A DNA stretch of 64,000 bases from Berkiella sp964594635 (GCA_964594635.1 CAZQMV010000002.1:1-64000); one strand, 5' to 3'; counted from the stretch's first letter, positions 50,007-58,825 are shown. Notes: generated by a model not told the origin, from the letters alone. Made by a program: numbers and translations.

Positions 50007-50756
50007 ATGACACAAAATGACATGCTCAATCAAACACACTGTAGTGCACACGGTTATAAGAGCAAAACAATTACCTGGTCAGCTGTTATCGCAGGTGGAA
50101 TGATAGCGTTTGGCTTATCTTTCTTGTTTAACTTAATCACTATCGGTATTGGTCTTACGATATTTCCTGATACCGCTAAAGAAATGAAAGAAATGGCCTA
50201 CATCGGATTCTTATGGACCGTGCTAGGCGCTTTTGTCATTATGTTTTTCGCTGGGTGGAAAACGGGCAAATTAATTAAACTCTGCCCAATGCATTTTGGC
50301 GCATACACGGCAGTTCCAAATGCGACCACTTCACAAGCAACCCCCGTTTATCATAAATCATGCTTATGTGCTCATGGACTGACACATGGCTTTTTAGCAT
50401 GGGTATTACATTTAATGATAAGCTTGGTATTCTTTATCTTTATTGCACAGATTGCGACAGCTTCCTATTTAAGTAGCTCGTTTTTGAATTTGCCAGTGGG
50501 CTACTCCGTTTCTGATGCTGTGGCAAGTGATGTTGATAATGCCAATGCTCCTAATGCATCCAATGCTGCTGTGGCTAAGCAAGACGCTACAGGCGATGTA
50601 ACACCAGCTACGCAAGCTGCTGCTCATAAAGCAGGCTCTAATGCTGTTGTGTTGTTCTTGATTTTTGTTATGGGCGCGGTAGGTGCAGCACTTGGTAGCT
50701 ATTTAGGTTTGATCTCGCATAGAAAGTGTTTAGCCAAAAAACTAGGTAACATTTAA
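50007..50756 (+). CDS. Membrane protein with Cys/His-rich loop
   Basis: 249 aa from ATG 50007 (GAGGAT ribosome site); an upstream frame start lacks one. Four hydrophobic helices (AVIAGGMIAFGLSFLFNLIT; FLWTVLGAFVIMFFAGW; LVFFIFIAQIATASYLSS; NAVVLFLIFVMGAVGAALGS) surround a Cys/His loop (LIKLCPMHFGAYT and HKSCLCAHGLTHG) and an Ala/Asn-rich periplasmic loop (DVDNANAPNASNAAVAKQDA). Unknown family; the loop may bind metal. Confidence 0.6.
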   Translation: MTQNDMLNQTHCSAHGYKSKTITWSAVIAGGMIAFGLSFLFNLITIGIGLTIFPDTAKEMKEMAYIGFLWTVLGAFVIMFFAGWKTGKLIKLCPMHFGAYTAVPNATTSQATPVYHKSCLCAHGLTHGFLAWVLHLMISLVFFIFIAQIATASYLSSSFLNLPVGYSVSDAVASDVDNANAPNASNAAVAKQDATGDVTPATQAAAHKAGSNAVVLFLIFVMGAVGAALGSYLGLISHRKCLAKKLGNI

Positions 50757-50792
50757 TATCGGATTTAATAAATTGAGATAGGGGTTAATACC

Positions 50793-50957
50793 ATGGCAAG
50801 CACAATTTTATTGATTCTACTGATTCTCCTACTTGTTGGTGCTATCCCAGCGTGGCCATACAGTCGTGACTGGGGTTATGCGCCAGGGGGTACCTTAGGA
50901 TTAGTACTCTTAATAGTAGTTTTACTGATGCTAATGGGACGATTCCCGGCTTATTAG
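50793..50957 (+). CDS. DUF3309-family small membrane protein
   Basis: 54 aa: two hydrophobic helices around PAWPYSRDWGYAPGGTLGLV, the fixed pattern of DUF3309 proteins, and a C-terminal MGRFPAY. It lies 36 bp after the preceding membrane gene, so is probably cotranscribed with it. Function unknown; the family is widespread in proteobacteria and often stress-linked. Confidence 0.7.
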   Translation: MASTILLILLILLLVGAIPAWPYSRDWGYAPGGTLGLVLLIVVLLMLMGRFPAY

Positions 50958-51129
50958 TACCTCAGTTTTCATTGCTGCTTCATACTAAGTTCAGCATGGA
51001 GCAGCACCGCTTTCATCTCTTCCTCAAGCATGTCTAAAATACCAATAATAAAGTGCTATACACACTTGTTTTATTTCTGCAAAGAGCCTATATCTTGATA
51101 GTTATAGACAGTGGGAATAAGAGGCCTAT

Positions 51130-51507
51130 ATGAAACAAACGCACATAGCCAAACAGGACATCTCAGAAGCAAAAAGCTTTAATACGCCTGATGAAGTGCG
51201 AGAATTTCCTCTTGGCCGTTTGGAAATTGTTACCATTGGTGGTGTTACCGTTGGTCGAGCCATTTTTCAACCAGGTTGGCGCTGGTCAACCTCCTTGCAG
51301 CCGATTGCCAAAACAAATAGCTGTGAAGCGCCTCATTTTCAATATCATGTGTCTGGAGTAATGAAAATTCAAATGGATGATGGCAGTGAATATGAATGCC
51401 GTGCAGGCTCGTTATCGCTATTACCTTCTGGGCACGATGCTTGGGTTGTTGGTGATGAGCCAGTTATCGTGGTTGATTTCCAAGGGATGTATAACTTTGG
51501 TAAGTAA
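51130..51507 (+). CDS. Cupin-fold protein
   Basis: 125 aa: a single small beta-barrel domain. RAIFQPGWRWSTSLQPIAKT, then PHFQYHVSGVMKIQMDDG, and AGSLSLLPSGHDAWVVGDEP correspond to the two cupin motifs. His residues in PHFQYH and the Glu/Gly motif keep part of a metal site. Substrate unknown. Confidence 0.75.
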   Translation: MKQTHIAKQDISEAKSFNTPDEVREFPLGRLEIVTIGGVTVGRAIFQPGWRWSTSLQPIAKTNSCEAPHFQYHVSGVMKIQMDDGSEYECRAGSLSLLPSGHDAWVVGDEPVIVVDFQGMYNFGK

Positions 51508-51596
51508 CTCCCCGTTTTAATTAAGAATAAACTAAGCTGGTCATCCGATTGCCGCACTGAATAGTATAAAAAATATTCTCATTGCGGGAGTTTCTC

Positions 51597-51707
51597 ATGT
51601 TAAACGCTGGCCCCAGCGACCAAGTCGCCACTCAACCGCCAAAAGAAAAACCTAAAATTTCACAATTTACTGATAAAGAAAACGAAGCAAAGCACCAACG
51701 TCGCTAA
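51597..51707 (+). CDS. 36-aa small disordered protein
   Basis: ATG 51597 follows GGGAG with 6 nt spacing, a strong ribosome site. The peptide (MLNAGPSDQVATQPPKEKPK then ISQFTDKENEAKHQRR) is charged and lacks hydrophobics. Same strand as the cupin gene, 90 bp downstream of it. Similar in character to the 58-aa protein at 49420. Confidence 0.5.
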   Translation: MLNAGPSDQVATQPPKEKPKISQFTDKENEAKHQRR

Positions 51708-51715
51708 AAAACGTA

Positions 51716-52198
51716 TTAGACTCGTCTTCGTTTTTGATGTTGACTTACATTTTCAGTTGTTTCACGCTTAGCATTTAGTACAGGTCTCGTACTTGGCTGT
51801 GTAAAATAGTGATAAGCCGAATAAAGAAGGGTTACAGCAGCGCCTACTACAATTACGCCGATCTGTTCCTTTCTAGATAGGCTGTTAAACAAAGCGATTG
51901 CGTCTTCGATAGTGAATTCCTTAACATTGGTAGAAGGCTGCGCACTTCTTCTTAATGTCGGATGTGGAGCGGGATTATTTAATGTCTGGTAAGCTTCACT
52001 CACAAGTTGAAATGCTTTGGTTTGTTTACCTAGCAGCTGTTTTTTTTGCTCTTCAGTTGCATTAGCAGGATAGATAATTTTATCGGGATGCGTCAAAAGC
52101 GCTTTTTTTCGGTATGCCGCTCTTAATTGATCGGTCGTTGGTTTATCTTTTTCGTTAAAACCTAATGCGCGCAGGGCTTGTATATTTGTTAAAGGCAT
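51716..52198 (-). CDS. J-domain (DnaJ-like) membrane protein
   Basis: 160 aa. Residues 3-73 form a J domain with the HPD tripeptide at 37-39 (RKKALLTHPDKI) and the surrounding helices (QLRAAYR; FQLVSEAYQTLNNP), which would activate an Hsp70 ATPase. A Ser/Pro/Thr linker and one hydrophobic helix (EQIGVIVVGAAVTLLYSAYH) follow, then a basic tail (QKRRRV). So it is probably a tail-anchored co-chaperone. In intracellular bacteria J proteins may also act in the host. Confidence 0.8.
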   Translation of the reverse strand: MPLTNIQALRALGFNEKDKPTTDQLRAAYRKKALLTHPDKIIYPANATEEQKKQLLGKQTKAFQLVSEAYQTLNNPAPHPTLRRSAQPSTNVKEFTIEDAIALFNSLSRKEQIGVIVVGAAVTLLYSAYHYFTQPSTRPVLNAKRETTENVSQHQKRRRV

Positions 52199-52383
52199 AT
52201 TTCCTCTCCATCATTCATTGTTAGATGCATTTCTAACATAAGTTTTTTATTTTGCAAACTATACGGCATTGATAAAAATTTGCTACTGCAAAACTCCCAA
52301 ATATCTTATTAAACACGCCATTTGTCGCAAAGTGTTGCTTTTTCACGGGTTGCTATGGCGTGATGGTGGTAGATAAATGCAGT

Positions 52384-52446
52384 CAATTAAACGAGAGAAA
52401 ACCAGTTTAATTGCCGCAAGCAATGCCAAGCAGATGCTAAACTGGT
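52384..52446 (+). promoter_or_regulatory. Mutually exclusive inverted repeats upstream of a DUF1963 gene
   Basis: CAATTAAAC (52384-52392) can pair with GTTTAATTG (52405-52413). The overlapping ACCAGTTTA (52401-52409) can instead pair with TAAACTGGT (52438-52446). The shared middle strand makes two alternative hairpins, as in attenuators and RNA switches. It lies 25 bp before the next start codon. No known riboswitch class is recognised. Confidence 0.4.
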
Positions 52447-52470
52447 TGAATAGCAGCCTGTGAGTAATAG

Positions 52471-53094
52471 ATGAAAAAAATTACAGCACTTCAATTTAAG
52501 ATGGCGCAAAGGCCAATGACTTTAGCGCAAACCAAATTTGGTGGACAACCGGTATGGTTAGAAGCGCCGCAGTGGCCGCAAGATGCACAAGGTAAACCAC
52601 TTCACTTTGTCGGACAAATAGCCATCGATCCGAATTTATTTCCAGGTGCGCAAGGCAAAGTAGCCTATTTGTTTATGTCTTTGGAAGAAGATGCAGAAAC
52701 TTGGGATCCAGATTCAGGCGATAATGCTGTGATTGTTCAACCCGGTGTGCCAAGAGCGCATGTGAAAGTTGATAGCACCAGTGAAGGTCCTACATTGCTG
52801 GAGAAAGAATTTGAAGTTGAAGGCCGCACTAAAGAAGAGGCCTATCAAGTGATGCCTGATTTATTAGATGAAGATGCCTATAAAGAGTACTTTCGACAAT
52901 TAGGTGGGAATAAAATTGGGGGCACCCCTTTGTTTGTGCAAGGTGATGAATATCCCAAAGGGTTTGAAAGACTTTTAATTCAATTAGATTCCAAGAAGTT
53001 GCCTTTTGAGATCAACTTTGGTGACAGTGGAACGGGATATTTATTTATCAACACAGATGGCTCGCAAGGCAAATTTTTATGGCAATGTTATTAG
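52471..53094 (+). CDS. DUF1963-family protein (YwqG-like)
   Basis: 207 aa, single domain with the family pattern TKFGGQPVWLEAPQWPQDAQ, then PLHFVGQIAIDP and later KIGGTPLFVQGD with a C-terminal INFGDSGTGYLFINTDGSQG. Members are cytosolic and of unknown function. It overlaps nothing; the lipoprotein gene starts 17 bp downstream, so the two are probably cotranscribed. A paired-hairpin region lies upstream. Confidence 0.8.
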   Translation: MKKITALQFKMAQRPMTLAQTKFGGQPVWLEAPQWPQDAQGKPLHFVGQIAIDPNLFPGAQGKVAYLFMSLEEDAETWDPDSGDNAVIVQPGVPRAHVKVDSTSEGPTLLEKEFEVEGRTKEEAYQVMPDLLDEDAYKEYFRQLGGNKIGGTPLFVQGDEYPKGFERLLIQLDSKKLPFEINFGDSGTGYLFINTDGSQGKFLWQCY

Positions 53095-53111
53095 TAAAAG
53101 AGGGAAAATCC

Positions 53112-53486
53112 ATGCGTAATATTCTATTGGCACTTGTGTTATTAACCTTAACAGCCTGCCAATCTTCTGAGCATCCCATAGAGAGTGCGGTTGTCTTAGC
53201 GAAAACACCAGAAATGAACAAAATGGGTGAAGAAATTATCACTAAGCATCAATGGGAACACCGTGAGCTAAAGAAAGCGACCCGAGTCATTGTTGTTCTT
53301 AGAACGGCTGAGAACAATCCGTTATCAGCCAGCTATGCTTCATCCGATGAGCTAGAAACAGCAGCAGATGCTAAGCAAGATAAAACAAGCAATTCTTATG
53401 TCATTTATATCTTTGCTCAAGATAGCAAACACGCTTTAACACTCGTTGATAAAATTGTTGTTGCTGATCCTCTGCTTAGTCAGTGA
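53112..53486 (+). CDS. Small lipoprotein
   Basis: 124 aa from ATG 53112 (AGAGGG ribosome site). A lipobox is present: ALVLLTLTACQSS, with the Cys at 15 as the lipidated residue. The mature part of about 110 residues is soluble (KHQWEHRELKKATRVIVVLR) and of no recognised family. Its stop overlaps the end of the convergent DUF2059-like gene by 7 bp. Envelope-located. Confidence 0.7.
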   Translation: MRNILLALVLLTLTACQSSEHPIESAVVLAKTPEMNKMGEEIITKHQWEHRELKKATRVIVVLRTAENNPLSASYASSDELETAADAKQDKTSNSYVIYIFAQDSKHALTLVDKIVVADPLLSQ

Positions 53487-54097
53487 TGCGATTTTTGTTG
53501 TTTCACTTGATTAAGATATTCTTGTGAAAACAGCGAGATTCGATTTTCTAAAGCGTTATCAGATTTAATTTTATTTAATAACGTCTGATTCACTTGCTTG
53601 GTTTTCAGCGCAATAGTTTTTCCCATTTCAGATGCAGCAAAGCGTTTTGCATAAGCTAACTCTTCTTTGGTTAACATTTGTGAAGAAGCTTTATCAAGCG
53701 GTTCAATGGCTTGCAACTCACGGATAAGAGGTAATTTTTTGGCAATTTCTTTTCCAACCGGTGAATTATAATGTGAGATGAGTGCTCGTAACTCTTTTTC
53801 ATTAAAGGTTTCAATTCGCGTTTTAAGCATGACTTCTGCAAGATAGTTCGTTAAAGCGGTTGTTAATTGTTGTTTAAATTCAATATTTTGATCAGTGGAT
53901 AATCCCAACTTAGTGGTGTTGTAGTTGTTGATCAGGGGGTGAATCAGCAGATGAAAAGCTTCTTTATCAGATTGTTGTAACGTGCGAGTCACTTCTTGCG
54001 CGAGTTTCTCTTTTTCAGAAACTTGAGCAATAACGGCAAATGAGAGTAGGGATACAATAAAAAACGAGAGACATTTTTGAATGAATAAGCGATGCAT
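53480..54097 (-). CDS. DUF2059-like secreted protein
   Basis: 205 aa. Signal peptide MHRLFIQKCLSFFIVSLLSF, then a helical protein. ETFNEKELRALISHYNSPVG and KEIAKKLPLI match the DUF2059 signature (ELxxLxxFYxSPxGK). Ends in a His-rich tail. Periplasmic; function unknown. A ten-G tract lies 106 bp upstream, within its promoter region. Confidence 0.7.
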   Translation of the reverse strand: MHRLFIQKCLSFFIVSLLSFAVIAQVSEKEKLAQEVTRTLQQSDKEAFHLLIHPLINNYNTTKLGLSTDQNIEFKQQLTTALTNYLAEVMLKTRIETFNEKELRALISHYNSPVGKEIAKKLPLIRELQAIEPLDKASSQMLTKEELAYAKRFAASEMGKTIALKTKQVNQTLLNKIKSDNALENRISLFSQEYLNQVKQQKSHH

Positions 54098-54202
54098 AGT
54101 TAAATTCCTTTTTATTCCATTGCTTGTAAGTAAAGTTCATTAAACCCTATTATAACGCAAACACTCAGAATAATCACAGTTGGCACAGTAAGCATTATGA
54201 GT

Positions 54203-54212
54203 GGGGGGGGGG
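54203..54212 (+). repeat. Poly-G tract of ten
   Basis: Ten consecutive G lie in the intergenic region between the DUF2059-like gene (starts 54097, minus) and the terminator at 54286. In an AT-rich genome such a tract is conspicuous and prone to length change by slippage. It lies outside any gene I see. Confidence 0.9.
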
Positions 54213-54285
54213 TAAATTGATAATGCCGAGGACGTTGAGCCTGGTCTATAAGTTATATAACGCGTAGCTCTTGCGAATGTTGAAA

Positions 54286-54303
54286 AGCACCCAAAGGGGT
54301 GCT
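54286..54303 (-). terminator. Intrinsic terminator of the CsbD-like gene
   Basis: AGCACCC pairs with GGGTGCT around a 4-nt loop and, on the minus strand, is followed by TTTTC. It lies just after the stop of the CsbD-like gene. Confidence 0.75.
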
Positions 54304-54309
54304 CTTAAT

Positions 54310-54621
54310 TTATTCTGGTTCTTTAGAAAATTTGCTTTTCCAGCCATGCTCTTTAATGAATTGTATTATCTCATCTTCCGCTTTTTCTTTGGTAAAAGCA
54401 TATTTTGCTTGTAACAAAGCACACAGCTCATCTGCTTTCCCTTGCATCCGCGCAATATCATGCGAGGTAAAATCTACCCATTTTTGGACCAATTTTACTT
54501 TTACTTCCTGCCAATTAAATTGAATGACGTCTTTAATATCGTCATTGACGGCAAGTGGACTTTTAATGGTGGGGGCAGTGTATGAGACGGCAGGCCATAG
54601 ACCTTTTAATCGTTTATGCAT
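54310..54621 (-). CDS. CsbD-like stress protein
   Basis: 103 aa. The C-terminal two-thirds (FNWQEVKVKLVQKWVDFTSH, DIARMQGKADELCALLQAKY, FTKEKAEDEIIQFIKEHGW) follow the CsbD pattern (NWDxIKGKWKQLxGKVKEKWG, DDLxxIEGKRDxLxGxLQxRYG). CsbD proteins are small, helical and stress-induced. An extra N-terminal ~35 residues precede the family core. Confidence 0.7.
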   Translation of the reverse strand: MHKRLKGLWPAVSYTAPTIKSPLAVNDDIKDVIQFNWQEVKVKLVQKWVDFTSHDIARMQGKADELCALLQAKYAFTKEKAEDEIIQFIKEHGWKSKFSKEPE

Positions 54622-54861
54622 AACTTCATTTTTCCTAGAAACTAAGTAGGCTTAAATATGAGCGCGGGGCTTTCGTTTAGTCGCAGTATTTAGATGAGCT
54701 AGAGTTAGCAAAGATGTAGAGTGTATTTGCATTGCGAACGACATTTGTCTGAGCAGATTAACAAATTTAATGTAAAAAGTCAAATTGAACCGATGACCTG
54801 TCGTGTTTTGTGTACAGGCCATCGTATCTTGCTTTAAAAAATAACGCGATAGCTTCCTCTT

Positions 54862-55260
54862 CTAACCAATTGTAACAACTGCTCTTTTGGAAAAGAAATG
54901 CATGACACTCAAAACCTTGTCTTGATATAAAAGCGGTAAACCCACTGCATCATGCAATTCTAATTCATTCATTAAGGTGCTTCGTTTGAAAGGAGGATGG
55001 TTTGAGTCGTTTCCAAAACGTTTTGGTTCACGACGTTCCCAAATAACACCGGTGAAATCCTCATGTTTTGCTACCGTAGTGTTCGCGCTTGCCAAATCAA
55101 AGGTTACATATGTTTTGCGTTTTTTATGCCAGATGCCTATATACTGCTCGCCTTTGAAGATGCGAGATTAACCCCCATCGCGTGAAGTCACACTTCAACA
55201 GATGCTTCGCTTCTTGAAGTGTATTGGGTATATTTTCCTTGGCATTGAGATCGACGTTGT
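54862..55260 (-). pseudogene. GAF-domain sensor relic
   Basis: The 77-aa frame ending at 54862 carries FTGVIWERREPKRFGNDSNH and LHDAVGLPLLYQDKVLSVMH FF, the second half of a GAF ligand-binding domain. Further upstream, in two frames, GEQYIGIWHKKRKTYVTFDL and VDLNAKENIPNTLQEAKHLL continue the same domain (GAF starts with a phrase like LxEALxxIC...WxLG). A frameshift lies near 55130. The protein is thus a decayed piece of a sensor kinase or diguanylate-cyclase-type gene. No output domain remains. Confidence 0.6.
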
Positions 55261-55286
55261 TTATTAGATGTTAGTAAAATTCTCAA

Positions 55287-55315
55287 TTGACATGTTCTGT
55301 GTGTTTTGACAGAAT
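55287..55315 (+). promoter_or_regulatory. Promoter and candidate operator of the TetR gene
   Basis: A consensus -35 (TTGACA, 55287-55292) and a -10-like CAGAAT (55310-55315) are spaced by 17 bp, 29 bp upstream of the TetR start. TCAATT (55283-55288) and AATTGA (55313-55318) form an inverted repeat around the promoter, which fits autorepression by a TetR protein. Confidence 0.45.
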
Positions 55316-55343
55316 TGACCATCCTTACGTTGTGTGAAGTGCC

Positions 55344-55871
55344 ATGTCACGAGCCAAACTTGAAACGCGAAAGAAAGACATTCTTCAAGCTGCATTTGAA
55401 TGCTTTGTTCAGTTCGGTTACTCAAAAACGAGTTTAGATCTGGTCGCACAAAAAACGGGCATTTCCAGGCCGTTGATTTATCAACACTTTAAAGACAAGG
55501 AAGATCTTTTCACTTGCATGGTGGAAGATAGATTCAACGAGCGCTACGCTCTTGCGGAGCAGTGTCTTACTTCTCCTCTCTCCAAAAAAGATAAGCTCCT
55601 TAAAATGGTAGAAATCATCATTTTAAAAGACTGGCCTTTAATTTCGAATTCATTTACGGCTGCTGAATTTTTTAGTGAATTATTTAGTAACTTGCCCAAG
55701 TTTGAAGAGAAATACCGCAAAAAATTCATCCAAATGGCGGCTTCTGTATTGCAAAGCCAAGACTTAGCAGAAGTTTTTCGATTTTCGTTAACAGGCTTAA
55801 CATCAGATAATCCTCCATTGAATATTCTGCAAAGACGCATCAATATTCTGATCGATTGTATCTGCGACTAA
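55344..55871 (+). CDS. TetR-family transcriptional regulator
   Basis: 175 aa. N-terminal helix-turn-helix (KDILQAAFECFVQFGYSKTS, LDLVAQKTGISRPLIYQHFK, DKEDLFT) is the TetR consensus. The C-terminal ligand domain is short but complete. Probably represses itself and an adjacent or distant efflux or metabolism gene. It is followed by the convergent patatin-ankyrin gene and preceded by the GAF relic. Confidence 0.88.
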   Translation: MSRAKLETRKKDILQAAFECFVQFGYSKTSLDLVAQKTGISRPLIYQHFKDKEDLFTCMVEDRFNERYALAEQCLTSPLSKKDKLLKMVEIIILKDWPLISNSFTAAEFFSELFSNLPKFEEKYRKKFIQMAASVLQSQDLAEVFRFSLTGLTSDNPPLNILQRRINILIDCICD

Positions 55872-55946
55872 ACTTTCAAAAAACGAATTTGCTGGATGAA
55901 AATCCAAATATTCCTGAAATAATTAGTCTTTAGAGATCCCCAATCA

Positions 55947-58742
55947 TTATGCAGCGATTGAAAAAGACCTTCGTTTCTTCACTTCTGCTTCTTGAAAATG
56001 AACATTCTTGTTTGGCAAAATTGAATGATAGATAAGAGGTTCTTGCGAAATAGAGATATCTGTTTGTTGATGAGTCGTTTGATCATGAGAACAAAATTCA
56101 ATTTCTCTTTTGATCCGTTCATGTACAGCGTTGGCTTTTGATGCGCTGCTGAAATTGTTAAGTATATATTGATATAATTTAGGATTATGAGCACAGGCTT
56201 GTTCTAAATCTTTATAATCACTTCTATTGGCAATGCTTGGATCTTTAATGTTGAAAATCTGATCAAAATGATAATTGCTATTGGTAAAGTATCCACATAA
56301 TTTACCAATGCCCGAAAGAATAAGCTGTTTGAGGATGTCACTACGGTTGTATTGTAAAATATAGGCGAGTGGTGAATGACCCAATTGATCCATATTTGTT
56401 AGCAACGATTTAGATTTTGTGCTACCAGCTAATAGTTGGTAAGCGACAGCTGAGAATGCAGGTGATGTACCTTGGCAAGCTAAGTGATGCAAGATATTCA
56501 TGCCATTTTTATCAGTCTCCTGATTCGTTATTGCGCGCAAAAAGTTTAAAGACTTACACAGCGAAGAAATAAATTTACATGATGCCGTTCTAAATATATA
56601 TTCCCATAAAGATTCTTTTCCGATCCTGAATTTGGAAAGTGTTTGTTGATCATCGACACAAGTCATAACCATCATTTTGAACCCGGCAAAATGAGATAAT
56701 TCGATGGCATCTTGTAGCGCATTTAAACCTGTTGCCGAGTTATGATGAACAACGCTGGCTCCATGCTTAATTAATAATTTCACCATCTCAAGGTTGTTGT
56801 TTTTCAATGCTATTTTAAAAAGTGAAGGATTGGCATTATCAAGAAGTTTTGCTAATTCTTGCGATGGATTAATTACTTTGCCTTGATAGTACTCACGATT
56901 TAATAACTGGGTAATAATATGCAAAACTTTTTCAGTCAAGTGTAGATTATTGGTTGACACGAGCACTCGAAGAAGCTCGCTTTGATTTAGCCCAGCTAAT
57001 GCGGGAATACTGCTTAATTGGCATTTTAATAATTTACACGCAGCCACTGGATCATTAAGCAATTTCTCACAAATGGTATTTTGGATTTTTTCAGGGAGTA
57101 TCATATTCCAGCGATTAGCACGATTTCGTTCAATGATTAATGCATGATGTTGCAAAAATTGACAAGCACCACTAAACGCAACTTGGGTTACATCTATTTT
57201 GTTAGTTTTGGCTTCATCGCTATAGGCAAGTAATTCTGCAGCTAAGTAACGTAAGCGGACGTTACTAACAATGCTATCGTCGGTTGCTGAGGTTTTAACT
57301 TGTCGATTAAATTCCTTAGAAAATTGAATAAATAAATTGCGGATCTTTGCAAAATAAAAGTTATTTGGATCTTTTGCTTTTTGTTTTTCTTCCTTTTTAG
57401 TTAATCTGCCATCATGGTATTTTTTATGCTCATAAGTCTCTTTAGGGTTGCGAAATTTTTCAAGCCAAAGTTGGGTGGCAATTTTTCCATTAGCACTAAT
57501 GCGATCTAATTTTTCTTTTGATAAATCAAATTCCAGCGTTGATACGTTCTCTGGCCAAACTTGGATAGTTTGATCGAAATAGATTTTTTGCTTATCAGCT
57601 ACACTTTCGGGCTCAGGTTTTCCAAAGGTATTCCAAAGCGCTGCTTTAGCAATATCCATTAAGTGCCAATTGCTTGGTGCAACTTGGGCTTTTGAAATAG
57701 CTGAGGCATGCTTAGTTGCTTGTTGCAATTTTTTAACACGTGCTGGCAGAGGCGTTATTTCATCATTTAATGCTTCTAGTGGCGTTAAACTAAATCCTAC
57801 GACACAGGGGTTGACTTTAACAGGTAAGTTGCGGTGATCTTTACGCTCTAATGCTTGGTAATGATCATCGGCATAGTATTGGCTATTGAAGCTTGTCACA
57901 GGCAAATTATTTAGAATGCCGCCATCAGCAAAGAAACCAAGTGATTTAAAAGTAGTTTTACCATCAGTTATTTCTCTTTGACGTACTTCCCATGGCGCAA
58001 ATGCACCTGGGTAGCTAATGGTTGCACGAAATGCATCAGCAATTACAACATCTGGCGTTGTGGCAAATGAAAACACTTGTTCAGCTTGAGCATCTCCTTT
58101 TGTTCCATAATGGGTGGCGGTAAAAAGCAGATCTTTTAAAGTGGGATCAATTGCTGTTTGATTATGTAAATCACGAAAAGTGGCATTTTTGTCGCCAAGT
58201 ATTTGTTCAACAAAATGGCTTGCCCATTGGTGGAAAACTTTTCCAGGAGACGCTGCGCCATATTGCGCAACATCTAACACGGTGCCAAGCATATGGCCAT
58301 TTAAAAATTCAGCCCAGCCATTTTTTTTCAATTCAATGAAATCATTAAAATGTAAATTCTCAGAAATATATTTAAACTGCGCGCTATCAAACCCCAAACT
58401 CATAAAGAAAGCCACAATACCGCCAGCAGAAGCGCCACCTGGGCATGTGACTTCTTCTAGATAACCCATTTTATCCAGTGCTTCATAGGCGCCAATATAA
58501 GCGCCGCCTTTGGCACCACCTCCCTGAAAGACTGGGTACTTAATAGGGGGTTTGGGTGGGCGTATTTTTCCTTCACCTCGGAGTATGCTCACAATGCGCA
58601 TGACTTCATTGACATTGGGCGAAGCGACGTTGCAGGCGCTTTGAAAGGCCTTGGCAAGGGTTGCTGTTTCATTCTGTCCAATTTTACAAGCTCGAAATAG
58701 GGTGGTGATTGAACAAACTTCTTCTTGACTGCCGTTTTTCAT
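55947..58742 (-). CDS. Patatin-like phospholipase with ankyrin repeats, putative effector
   Basis: 931 aa. Patatin domain: glycine loop FQGGGAKGGAYIGAYEALD (72-90), nucleophile Ser105 in GASAG, catalytic Asp273 in DGGILNNLPV. It is a Ser-Asp-dyad acyl hydrolase of phospholipids. A long central region (about 330-560) is Lys/Asn-rich and not recognised. Residues about 610-830 contain ankyrin units (ALKNNNLEMVKLLIKHGASV, NILHHLACQGTS, SPLAYILQYNRSDILKQLIL). ExoU and VipD-type proteins are secreted patatins; the fusion with ankyrin units suggests a targeted effector. No signal peptide. The C-terminus has a basic, Ser-rich end (VKKRRSFSIAA). Confidence 0.85.
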   Translation of the reverse strand: MKNGSQEEVCSITTLFRACKIGQNETATLAKAFQSACNVASPNVNEVMRIVSILRGEGKIRPPKPPIKYPVFQGGGAKGGAYIGAYEALDKMGYLEEVTCPGGASAGGIVAFFMSLGFDSAQFKYISENLHFNDFIELKKNGWAEFLNGHMLGTVLDVAQYGAASPGKVFHQWASHFVEQILGDKNATFRDLHNQTAIDPTLKDLLFTATHYGTKGDAQAEQVFSFATTPDVVIADAFRATISYPGAFAPWEVRQREITDGKTTFKSLGFFADGGILNNLPVTSFNSQYYADDHYQALERKDHRNLPVKVNPCVVGFSLTPLEALNDEITPLPARVKKLQQATKHASAISKAQVAPSNWHLMDIAKAALWNTFGKPEPESVADKQKIYFDQTIQVWPENVSTLEFDLSKEKLDRISANGKIATQLWLEKFRNPKETYEHKKYHDGRLTKKEEKQKAKDPNNFYFAKIRNLFIQFSKEFNRQVKTSATDDSIVSNVRLRYLAAELLAYSDEAKTNKIDVTQVAFSGACQFLQHHALIIERNRANRWNMILPEKIQNTICEKLLNDPVAACKLLKCQLSSIPALAGLNQSELLRVLVSTNNLHLTEKVLHIITQLLNREYYQGKVINPSQELAKLLDNANPSLFKIALKNNNLEMVKLLIKHGASVVHHNSATGLNALQDAIELSHFAGFKMMVMTCVDDQQTLSKFRIGKESLWEYIFRTASCKFISSLCKSLNFLRAITNQETDKNGMNILHHLACQGTSPAFSAVAYQLLAGSTKSKSLLTNMDQLGHSPLAYILQYNRSDILKQLILSGIGKLCGYFTNSNYHFDQIFNIKDPSIANRSDYKDLEQACAHNPKLYQYILNNFSSASKANAVHERIKREIEFCSHDQTTHQQTDISISQEPLIYHSILPNKNVHFQEAEVKKRRSFSIAA

Positions 58743-58825
58743 AGAGTACCCTTAGGTGAAATTTGACACAGTGTTGTTGGGCTTTAACTAGCGTGTGCGG
58801 TACAGCAAAATTCACAAACTCAATA

